Shown here one piece after another: positions 11,498-21,344 of a DNA stretch of 64,000 bases. The stretch is from contig JAKLMB010000010.1 in the NCBI GenBank assembly GCA_022813625.1, forward strand, positions 186,001 through 250,000, given 5' to 3'. The position numbers and the translations under genes were made by a program. The stretch's first letter is position 1. Every line of letters begins with the position of its first letter. This DNA comes from Aaosphaeria pasadenensis. Lineage: Eukaryota > Ascomycota > Dothideomycetes > Pleosporales. The notes beneath the pieces are model-generated. The model was not told the origin of the DNA. It did not search any database and saw nothing but the letters and a program-made list of their open reading frames with translations.

Positions 11498-13771
11498 ATG
11501 AGAAATCCCGTTGCTTGTGTTTCGTGTCGCAGCGCAAAGCAGAAATGCATCCACAATGACGCCCCTCCGTGCGACCGCTGTAAGGCGACTGGCCGCTCCT
11601 CGCAATGTGAATTCCCTGCGCCAGGGACGAGCGCAATTCATCGACGACCAAAACGACCGCGACAGGAGTCATCGTCCATCACTACTCCTCCGGGCGCATC
11701 ATCAGCAGTCACTCCCACCCAGCCCCCAGGTTCTGGGCATCAGGCCAGTGTCTTTCGTAACGACGCGCCGACCGGCACCACAACCTCCCCCACCAATGCC
11801 GTAGCCCACACGCCGAACGCATCCTCAACGGCATCTCTGCTCGACGGCCTAGACCCCTTTGAGCTCCTAACCGATGAGGTCAAGAACAGTTATCTTCGAT
11901 GTTCATACAAATGGAGCTTCCATCATACTCCAACTTTGCTGTTGCGGATTCGTGATAGGACGTTGGAAGAATGGATGGCCTGGGCAATCCTCGCGCTGGC
12001 CATTCGGTGCGTAGTCCCAACCCCTATCTCCAGCCACAACTCAGGATAGATGTATATGATGCTAACACAGTAGTCTCATAGATTCGTAAAGGAACCTCCG
12101 GCACCCTTTAGGAGCCAGAAGGAAGCCAGCGATGCCTTCGCCGCACATGCCCGACAGATCCTCCAGTCAGACCTCGAGACCCCGAGTATAAGCCGCGTAC
12201 AAGCGTTGTTGATGTTGACGGGACATGATTGGGGCGCTGGAAATGGTCGAAGGGCTTGGATATACTTGGGAATGGCCATAAGACTGGTGGAGGTGATGGA
12301 CCTATGTCGAGAGCCGGATATGCCCAAGAATCGTAAACCCACCCGTGAGGAATTCATCGAGGCCGAAGTGCGCCGCCGGACGGCCTGGACTTGCTTCCTC
12401 ATGGACTCGCTGCTCAGTGGTGGGAAGGGACGTAAAAGATCCCTCACAGCCGCGGATATGGCCATACAATTGCCCTGTGAAAAAGAGAACTTCGTTTTCG
12501 GAGACCCAGTGTGTGTTGAGCATCTGGATGGAACATTGAAAATGCCATCAATGGCGCAGAATGTCGGCGAGCTGGGCATAATAGCTTACAGCATGCGTGC
12601 TGCAAACATATGGGGGCAGGTGGCACGATGGGCTTGCTCGGATGTTGTGAACAGAGAACTGCCCTGGTCTCCAACCTCCGAGTTCCAGAAACTCATCTAC
12701 AGTCTTGAGCAGTGGAAACACTCTCTTCCGGCTCGACTCCAGTACGAGCTCTTTTCATTGCACTCCCACAACGCCGTGGATCAAGGACAAGCATTTTGCT
12801 ACATGCATAGCATCTACTTCATGAGCTATATGTTCCTCCATCGAGCATACCTACCTGTCCTGGGGCCTCAGAGCGGCAACGATGAAGTGCCTAAATCCTA
12901 CGAGGAGCACGCGGCAATGTGGAAGAATTGGCAGCGAACTTCGAGGAAAGAGCTATTCAGAGAGTCCACCATGGTGCTAGAGATGCTTGATGAGATGCGG
13001 AGATTCGGTGTCTACTTTCTTCGAGGTCTGGTGCCGTGGATTGGCTTCACCATCTACACGGCGGTGGGTGTCATGCTGTATAGTTTCAACTTTCCCAGCA
13101 ACGAGGACGATCCTCGCCTCGCAGAGAAGGCTCGAGAGCGTGTGATCCAGGGGAGTACCTTCCTCAAAGAAATGAAAACACAATGGCCCATGGCTGAAAC
13201 TTGGGTAAGTCATGTCCGTACCATATTACAACATGAGCTAACTTGGTATAGTTCGAAACGATCAAACGAATGCAGGCTTATTATCGATCCGCTACGGGTC
13301 AGGATGCACCGGTCTCACCTGATGAGCGTCAGGTACTCAAGCGGGCCATGGTCGATTATGGTGCATTGCAGCCGTCGCCTGTCCACAGGCCTGCCGATTC
13401 TAAACCAGCCGATTCAACTGTGAATGGAAGTACTCCACGTGAGGTATGTATACCGATAGACCGTTTGGATCCTGTTTGGTGTGGTCATCCTGTTAACCCT
13501 TCACTAGCACCCCCCTGCCCTATCAACGCCTTTTTCACCACAGGTATCACACCCCGTTCCGGCAACGAACGGCTATGGTTCTCAGCACAATGGCCAATCC
13601 ACGTATTGGAATGGGCAGCACTCAGTTCCACCCCTTGAGGCTGATGATAACTTCAACTTCGACTTCGACTTCTCCAACGCCGATATGGAGGCCATGATGA
13701 TGAATGCTACACAGGACTTCTGGGCTTCATTCCCCGGCGAAGTGGGAGTCGATCCATATTCGTCACAATAA
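11498..13771 (+). CDS. Zn2Cys6 transcription factor with fungal-specific TF domain
   Basis: Four exons: 11498-12006, 12082-13204, 13252-13443 and 13544-13771, giving about 683 residues. Residues near 7-40 carry the binuclear zinc cluster, spaced CX2CX6CX7CX2CX8C (CVSC, KQKC, PPCDRC, QC), followed by a basic stretch RRPKRPR. A Pro/Thr/Ser-rich linker precedes the middle homology region, recognised by RRAWIYLGMAIRLVEVMDLC and EVRRRTAWTCFLMDSL. The C-terminus is acidic and aromatic (FNFDFDFSNADMEAMMM), a plausible activation region reached only through the last two introns. This is a nuclear DNA-binding regulator; its targets cannot be told from sequence. The ATG at 11498 lies just before the cluster. 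An in-frame ATG at 11444 would add 18 residues of no obvious domain. It is the nearest regulator to the enzyme genes between 14.9 and 25.4 kb, but a regulatory link is speculative. Confidence 0.9.
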
Positions 13772-14925
13772 TTTTTCGAAGTCGCCTTGGGTTGCTGGCG
13801 TCCTATCCTCACTATCCTCACTTCGTGTATTGAAGATTATATCAAGGCTGTCGACTGTATTTTCTCTTTTTTTCTTTTGAACATCCGCTTCGGCGTTCTT
13901 TATCTTTTTGATTTTATCAAGCCAGCCGATCTAATACCAAATATGACCGAATATGACATCCAATATCATGATTACTATCAGCCAATGAAATCCCCTGCAT
14001 AAGTTCGGCAAATTGGGTTTCGGCATGCGGCATCTGTGGGACTTGTGCAACATTCGGCAAGTTGGGGTGGCGTCGTGCAAGAATAATGAACACCTCGTGT
14101 CAATCATATTCGTATATTATATCATTTTCAGCATTGCGAAGGTAGCGCTCATCGTAAGAATTCTATGGTTCGCGTCTGTACTAATATGCATTCCAGTTGA
14201 TAATGTTCACGGTGCCTTTGGCCATTGTCTCCGTCATGCTTCCTTTGTTCTCACATTCCTGGTGAAGCAATGAACGACGCAAACGATCTCCCCAAGTGTG
14301 TATCATGACTATAAAAAGGCATGCATACTATGGTCTTCAACCTAGAGATTAAAGAGTCTAGCACACGAGACGATCTGCGAAAAGGTCTGTCAGCCGAGGG
14401 TTCCCCAACCAGTGCCCCGCAATTCCACCAGGTTTGACAAAACCGACAACTCAAGTCTGATTACCCCAGGTTCTAGTAACCATTGACACAGTAGTCAAAC
14501 CCTTGCTGGAATCTTGAAGGCAAGTTTTGTGGTCCACCGGATCTGAACTTCTACTGTAGGAAGATCCATCCGATCTGGAGCCCTCCGATCTCGGCATGAA
14601 CTGACGTTCTGATAGGCGGCGTCGTGTCAGTGTGAATAACCCTCGACAAGTCCCCGTGGAACCAATCGCCTCAACCAGGACGGCCTTTGCGTGATCTCAT
14701 CTTTGACTTGTACAATCAGATCGCGTTTCATCATCATTATTTTCTAAATTTCTTGTTTGACTGCAGCTCAAACTCTTCACATCCCATCCGCGGCCGTAGA
14801 GTTGTCCCCATTGAGTCACCACCAGATCTCATCTTCCACACTCAAACTCCCCAATCAACCCAGCATCAGCATCCATACGACACCAATCCACCCAAAGAAA
14901 AGAGAAAAGAAAACCCACTTCCACC
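13772..14925. other. Intergenic region, no gene seen
   Basis: Nothing coding was recognised. It separates the transcription factor from the FMN split-barrel gene. The 150 nt before 14926 are C/A-rich, as is common for fungal 5' leaders. Confidence 0.5.
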
Positions 14926-15827
14926 ATGGGCGTTTACTACGAAACCATCCCCGAATCCCTCCGGCCATGGATCCTCGACCAAAAGATGCTCTGGGTCGCC
15001 ACGGCGCCCCTATCCCCAGACGGCCACATCAACATCTCCCCAAAAGGCGGGCCCTACTTCGGCATCATCTCCCCAACCAAATTCTGGTTCATGGATCTCA
15101 CGGGCAGCGGCGTGGAGACGCACGCGCATCTGCACGAGCCGGGCAACGCACGCATCTGCGTCATGTTTATGGCCTTTGAAGGCGCGCCGCGCATCATTCG
15201 GTTGTGGGGACGCGGGAGGCCGATTGAGAATGGAACGGAGGAGTACGAGGAGTTTGTGAAGGAGAATAATGTCACGACAATTCCTGGGTCAAGGAGTATT
15301 ATCTTGCTGGATGTGCACCAGGTTGCGAGTAGTTGTGGGTTCTCGGTGCCGTTTTACGATTTTAAGGGTTATAGGACGAGGTTGAATGAGCATTTCGAGA
15401 AGAAGGAGAAGGCCTTTTTGGAGGGTAAGGAGGGTGAGAGTATGGATAAGTATGTTGTTTCCCCTTTTGAGACGTTGTATGAGCTAGACTGACGAGAATT
15501 GCAAGGTACTGGGCGTACAAGTCACAACTCAGCGTCGATGGTCTCCCGGGAATGAAGCGAGGCTATGATTACGCGAAGAAGAATGGCATTAAGCCCCTGG
15601 ACAAGTTTAAAGGACCTTTGGCGAATGGGTTGTTGAATCGGAAATCGGCTGCTAAGGTCGACATCTCGCTCGTGCAGCTCTTCCTTATCATTTTCCTAGC
15701 GGCGTTTATTGGGATAATTGGAACTCTGACAATAGCGAGTCCGGACCTCGTGAGGAGTTTACAGAATAAAGAGGCGGCTGTTTGGATTACAGGAACCAAC
15801 AGGACCTTGGGTTGGAATCAAGTTTGA
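14926..15827 (+). CDS. Pyridoxamine 5'-phosphate oxidase-like (FMN split barrel) protein with C-terminal membrane segment
   Basis: Two exons, 14926-15449 and 15506-15827, give about 281 residues. Without the 56-nt intron (15450-15505, GTATGT...GCAAG) the frame stops 14 codons later at 15492, so the membrane anchor is seen only after splicing. Residues about 10-150 form the flavin-binding split barrel, with the family's start (WILDQKMLWVATAPLSPDGH), the NISPKGGPYFGI stretch, and RIIRLWGRGRPIE. After splicing, the protein continues through a lysine-rich stretch into a hydrophobic segment of about 22 residues (QLFLIIFLAAFIGIIGTLTI) near the C-terminus. Proteins of this fold bind FMN, F420 or haem and reduce small substrates; the substrate here is unknown. 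The intron matters to function because it decides between a soluble and a tail-anchored form, and it could be alternatively spliced. Confidence 0.85.
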
Positions 15828-16517
15828 ATACGCGTTATAAGAAGTAAATTGGTCATTTTACATCAATGGGTCTTTTCAAGAAGCTACAAATGCTCTAAAC
15901 TCTGTAAAGAACATCGACATGAAGTGAACATACTTAAACATGGTTTTGGAATTCTACAGGGAAGAGCATTTATCATTGAAACATACTCGTAGGCAATTGA
16001 GAGATCAAGTGTGCTGCACCGTGCTGTTTTGTACGCAGCAAATACTGTCTTCTCTATTGGTTCTTAAAATAGTAAAGAGCGAAGACTGTTATCTGAACGT
16101 GTCCAGAAAGATAGTCGCGCGAATATATTCAGATGAAAGACCCTGAGGGGAAAGGTTCCTGTAAAGCACTCGCAAAGCGATACCCCACTTCTCGGATCTG
16201 GGGTTGGGTCGATGACGATATCTGTGTAGCTCGAGTCACCTGCCATTGCCCCCAAGCACTCACGCCACGTCCTCTGAATACTCACCCCATCATATCGCAA
16301 AGTCAACCGTATCTAGTATTCTATTCGGCAAGGCGACCAGACATACGCGCACTTCGAGTTCGAGTTCCCCAGTGCAGATAAATTTGGCCAAATTACGTTA
16401 CAATCGCCACAGCCGCGTACGGGATTGTGGACTGAATATATATACAAGCCGAAGCCAGTGCCCTCTCTGAGGTTAAAGATACTATACAATTCAAAGATTT
16501 CCAAAATTTCAACCATC
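15828..16517. other. Intergenic region upstream of the MDR gene
   Basis: No gene was seen. It contains the promoter of the gene at 16518, with an AT-rich TATA-like stretch near 16434. Confidence 0.5.
16433..16444 (+). promoter_or_regulatory. TATA-like element before the MDR gene
   Basis: GAATATATATAC lies about 75-85 nt upstream of the ATG at 16518, a usual spacing for a fungal TATA box with a short leader. There is no other support. Confidence 0.35.
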
Positions 16518-17534
16518 ATGCCTGACAAAATGAAAGCATGGCAGTTCACATCTGCCGCAGGCGGCTTAGAGAAGAACCTCTTCCTCCCCGCCTCCGGCGC
16601 CCCCAAGCCCCAGATCAATCACTCTCAAATCCTCGTCGAGGTATACGCAGCGGCCTTGAACCCAGTCGACCACAAGATTCCGGAGCTCGGCCTCCTCGCA
16701 AAAGCTATGATCCCCTCCCCGAGCATCCCTGGAATGGATTTCTGCGGCAGGGTGGTCGAGGCAGGAGAAAAGGTCTCCTCATCTTTCAAGCCTGGCCAAA
16801 TGGTGTTCGGCACTACAATTGGTCTATCAGGCCACGGATCGCTGGCTCAATACGTTGCTGTAGGGAAGGAGAACCTCGTGGAGCTCCCCGAGAAATACGA
16901 TGTGAAGGACGCTGCGGCCGCTGGTGTAACCGGTATCACAGCAGTCCAAGCATTGAAACCGAATGTCAAACCTGGTGACAAAGTCTTCGTCAATGGCGGT
17001 TCTGGTGGCACAGGAATATATACTATTCAGATCGCGAAGGCACTCGGCTGTCATGTGACAGCATCCTGTTCGACAGCCAACGTGGATCTGTGCAAGAGCT
17101 TGGGTGCAGACGAGGTCCTCGATTACAAGGAAAGAGACATAATCGAACAATTGAAGGAAAAAGGGCAAATCTACAACTTAGTCGTGGACAACGTTGGATC
17201 GCCATCGAATCTCTTCGTCGCCTCGGATAAGTTCATAGTTCCTCATGGGAAATTCGTGCAAGTCGGGATGCCTGTGAGTCTAGCGGCAGCTGGGCAGTTG
17301 GCGAGGAACACATTGCTCCCAGGCTTCCTCGGGGGTGGTAGAAGGAAGTATCAGATCCTTTCCTCGAAAGCGAGAGTGGGTGACCTTGAGCAGCTTGCAG
17401 TATTTATGAAGGAGGGCAAGCTCCGGGCAGTTATTGATGAAGTTTTCGAGTTCGAGGATGTGCCTCGGGCATTTGAGAAATTGAAGACAGGGAGAGCGAA
17501 GGGAAAGATTGTCGTTAATGTGAAGAAGGAGTGA
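16518..17534 (+). CDS. Zinc-independent MDR oxidoreductase (quinone reductase / RTN4IP1-like)
   Basis: A single-exon gene of 338 residues. The N-terminal GroES-like catalytic domain includes ALNPVDHKI and PSIPGMDFCGRVVEAG. The Rossmann domain carries NGGSGGTGIYTIQIAK near residue 155, which binds NAD(P)H. The cysteines and histidine that hold the catalytic and structural zincs in classical alcohol dehydrogenases are absent, so it belongs to the quinone reductase side of the family. Likely reactions are NAD(P)H-dependent reduction of quinones or activated double bonds; the substrate is unknown. The ATG at 16518 is followed by a Met-Lys-Ala-Trp start typical of the family. A second member lies at 24337-25418 on the other strand, but the two proteins are not close copies. 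Confidence 0.88.
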   Translation: MPDKMKAWQFTSAAGGLEKNLFLPASGAPKPQINHSQILVEVYAAALNPVDHKIPELGLLAKAMIPSPSIPGMDFCGRVVEAGEKVSSSFKPGQMVFGTTIGLSGHGSLAQYVAVGKENLVELPEKYDVKDAAAAGVTGITAVQALKPNVKPGDKVFVNGGSGGTGIYTIQIAKALGCHVTASCSTANVDLCKSLGADEVLDYKERDIIEQLKEKGQIYNLVVDNVGSPSNLFVASDKFIVPHGKFVQVGMPVSLAAAGQLARNTLLPGFLGGGRRKYQILSSKARVGDLEQLAVFMKEGKLRAVIDEVFEFEDVPRAFEKLKTGRAKGKIVVNVKKE

Positions 17535-18240
17535 GCAGCATATACCCGTCGGAGTGACTTATCATTTCTTCTCTGTTTTCTATGTAGTCTTCCTATTCAT
17601 CACACACATTAGGCTTACGATTTTATGATATCCGGTTTCGGAGTAGTTCAAGGAGTTTTTGGATGCGTTTATGCTCATTTCAAAGTGGTTGACTTGGGTG
17701 GAGACTAGCAAGGGCACTATGAATGTAAAATGTAAAGTAGATGCAACAACAAGTCCACGGCAAGTATTATAAATCGCACTCCACAATTCGGCCGAGTGCT
17801 TGATTGCTGCTTATATCCAACTAACCGCAGAAGTATAGAAGCCTAAGCACTTACTAGGATGCATGCTAACGTGGGGAGGAAACGTGCGTGTTCCTGGGAG
17901 CGATTCGCTTCTTCCCGTAGAGCGACTTAAAACTTCCGACAGCCAATACAAATTGTTCTCTATGGCACATGTTCGCTTTGCATCATTGACGTAGTTCTAT
18001 GTGCTCGAAACATGTTTCCATTGCAATCAACTTTATTGGTCATGTTCGTCGATCAGAACTTAAATTCTGGTGAACAATACGATGCTGTCATTAAGAATGA
18101 TGGCCCCGCACAAGCTATCGCCGCGTCGTATACACCGGCACAACGAAGATTTTTGTTGATGAAATTCAAGTATAAATGGAACGGCAGAATTCGGTTTTGT
18201 CGAAGCTCTAGTCTGCCTCATCTCACTGTTGTACCCAAGG
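17535..18240. other. Intergenic region, no gene seen
   Basis: No coding frame was recognised. The 3' half is the upstream region of the PhoD-like gene. Confidence 0.5.
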
Positions 18241-20286
18241 ATGAAGGCCATTGCTGCATTCACGGTCCTTGCCTGTGCCACTTTGGCCAATGCAGACTAT
18301 GACGGCAATCTGAACTACAACTCACCCTCGAATCGGCACCCCGCACTCGGAATCGATGTTCCCAAGCTCAGGCATACTAAGCGTGGCCTTGAATCCCATG
18401 TGTGGAATGCATCAGAGCTCAAGTTCACCCATGGAGTTGCGTCGGGTGATCCACTGCCCAATCAGGTAGTTCTCTGGACTCGGGCCTCGCCTGTTCTCGA
18501 GAACGACCGATCCAATGTCACAGTTGAGGGTAATGTCCCGCTTTATAATCACGATACGGAACAATACATCAAGGCTTCTCCCAACCCGATCTGCGTGGAC
18601 TACCAGGTTTGGGCTGACAAGGGCTGCTCAAATGTTGTCGATAGTGGTAGGGCGTATACCACTAGCGACATTGACTACACTATCAAGGTGAGTGCTTGCA
18701 CATTGGGGAATTTGAAACTTAATGTTTACAAAATGCCAGGTCGAAGCGAAGAACTTGCAGCCGTTCACAACCTACTGGTACCAGTTTAACATCTGCGGAT
18801 CTGACAATAAGAGCCCGCTCGGCAGGACCAAGACCAGTCCTGCAGCCGATGACGCCGTCTCCAAGATCAAGCTTGCAATCTACTCCTGCAGCAACTACTT
18901 CACTGGTTACTTCAATGCATATGGTAACCCCGCCAGGAAGGACAGCGTGGATTACGTTGTGTTCCTCGGTGACTACATCTATGAAAACGGTAAAGGAAAG
19001 CTCGGTAAGGATCCCAGGGCTACCAATCCCGAGGGTGAAGTCTTCTCCCTCTATGGATACCGCGCCAGGCTCGGACAGCACCGTACCGACCCGGACTTGT
19101 TACTCTCTCATCAGAATTTCCCATGGATCAACGTATGGGATGATCATGAAGTCGCCAACAATGTGTATCGCGACGGAGCTATCACCATGAACAACACCGA
19201 AGATTCATTCATTAAATCCGGTGGCGTGTCCGTTGACCAGCGCAAGATGAACGCTGTACGCGCCTACTTCGAATGGATGCCTATCAGACAGGTCGATATG
19301 GATGACAACCTCCGAATCTGGCGTACGTTCCAGTTGGGGAAGTTAGCAGATCTCATCATGCTCGATACGCGTAGCTACGACCGTAGTATCACTACATTAG
19401 GAGGTTGGAACGACGAATACATTGACATCATCCGCGACGACGCCAGCAGATCGCTTATGGGAAGTCACCAAGAGAACTGGTTTTACAGACAGCTCTCCGA
19501 GAGCAGCGACAGGAATGCAACGTGGCGGTTGATTGGAAACCAGATTGTGTTTTCGAGTCTTAACCAAACTGCCATGGGATTCAAGATTCCCAATGGCGAC
19601 TCTTGGGATGTAAGTTTTACGTCATCCATTGTATGCTATATCATCATCTAATTCGTATCAGGGCTACGTAGCTAACCGCAATCGCACCCTTGCACATCTC
19701 TACAACAATCAAATCAACAACACCATCTTCCTTGCTGGAGATTCCCACGCCAATTGGGTGTCAGACCTTGTATGGCTAGGCGAAAAGCAATACGACCCCG
19801 TCACTGGTGAAGGAGCTATTGGCGTCGAATTCGCAGGTACCTCAGTCTCGTCGATGGGTGCTAAAGACGATCCATCTCCAGCCAATTCCAGCGTCAGATC
19901 TCTTGATCTTGTGAACGCAAACGAGGAACTCCAGTGGGCCGAAGGATACTACAGGGGCTACTATGAGCTTCAGATTTCACCGGAAGCTATCGAAGCGCAA
20001 TACTATGGTATGTGAATCTTTTCTGCTTTGCCGGTGTTCGGAGGCATACTAACCTTGTGCAGGTTGCCCTACCATCGCTACACGGAATCCACTTGAGATC
20101 AGTTTGGCAAACTTTACTGTACAAGCTGGCGCCAACCGCCTCCAGCGAGACGTCGGTGGCGGCGTGGTCGAGAGTGGAGCTCTGCAGAGGGGCATAACGA
20201 AGCATAGCAATGTGACGCTCAACACAGAGGACGGAACGTGGAATGTCACCTGGTTTGACAATATGTTTCTCCGATACGCCAAATAG
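18241..20286 (+). CDS. Secreted PhoD-type alkaline phosphatase / phosphodiesterase
   Basis: Four exons, 18241-18687, 18740-19609, 19662-20007 and 20063-20286, give about 628 residues. The start is the ATG before a clear signal peptide (MKAIAAFTVLACATLANA). The N-terminal PhoD domain has FTHGVASGDPLPNQVVLWTR. The metallophosphoesterase core shows CSNYFTGYFNAYG, VVFLGDYIYE, WINVWDDHEVANN, LIMLDTRSYDR and LAGDSHANW, which supply the metal-binding Asp, His and Asn residues. PhoD enzymes hydrolyse phosphodiesters and monoesters outside the cell, usually with Ca and Fe, to scavenge phosphate. Several N-glycosylation sequons (NXS/T) fit an extracellular enzyme. Regulation by phosphate is expected for the family but no phosphate-response box was found close upstream. 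No GPI signal is evident at the C-terminus. Confidence 0.9.
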
Positions 20287-21344
20287 ATGCAATGCTCTAA
20301 GCTCGAAGCTTTGAGCTTGATACGAATTTTCTCTTAGTTAATGAATAGATCAAGACATCACAAGACTAGGAATGCTTAGTACCGTGCCGGTTCAATACAG
20401 TCGAGCACAGCTTCTATCTTAGTTACATCCTTCATATGCTGTAAAATGTCAACTCCGTGAGCTAAGATCTCTCGCTTTTGGGTGTCAATGACGGTCAGTA
20501 TGAGAGAAAACCGACCAATCTATCTGCTTTACTTGAGAAGTTCAATCGATACACGACACGGCAGCCACGATACGACGAAAGTTGTTTTTCAATGTCACTT
20601 TATACCGTTGCCTCTCATCGAATCCTGATTTATCGAGTCGAACCACCACTGAGTGGTCTTGCCAATGGCAGATCAATTCCCTGTTCTGTCGCGGTGGAGA
20701 ACCTCGGTCCATTCCTTCCTCGACCTTCGCTATTAGATAGCGCGAATAAGGTCACCATCGATCCTTGTACCATAGCAAGAGGTGGTATTAAAATTGCAAG
20801 GCAGGTTACAGCCAAGTAGAAATCGAAATGGAAACCGGAGCGACATCCCCATTGGGAAGACCATGAGAGTGACACTGATGATCGTAGCAACTCTGATGAC
20901 ACCCATAACTGGACGGAATGCCAGTACCCGCGAACCACATTGAGCAAGTAGGCTGCAAATACCTCAAAGATGAGGCTAGGAAGTTCATTTAAGTGTAGCC
21001 AAGCAAGCCACCCCGCTCGATGCACGGCGGGGAAATCCCATGGAGCATCCACTATTTCCCTACCAGGGATTAGCAACCCCAACAATGATGTACTCGGGCA
21101 GCGGGTTATTTGCGGCGAGATACCTTGTTATATTTAATTTTTCCGGCCGCAAGACCGTTGAAGATCATGCAACCTTTGAATGACTGCTCATTGACGTGCT
21201 CCCACAATTTCCTATAATATGTCGCTATTGAGGCCAATGGCTACTTTACTTTGCTGTAGTACTGAAGTACCTTTCAGCTCAATTCATTTGATGTGCAGGT
21301 AACTTAGGCTGTTTTTACATTGCTACTGAGTTTACCTGTGCAAA
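20287..21344. other. Intergenic region, no supported gene
   Basis: A 151-codon open frame on the minus strand (21085-20630) shows no recognisable domain or signal and is not called. The rest is the upstream region of the beta-galactosidase gene. Confidence 0.4.

Noticed and set aside
20630..21085. 151-codon open frame on the minus strand
   Set aside because: No recognisable domain, no signal peptide and no codon-like pattern. It sits in the upstream region of the beta-galactosidase gene.
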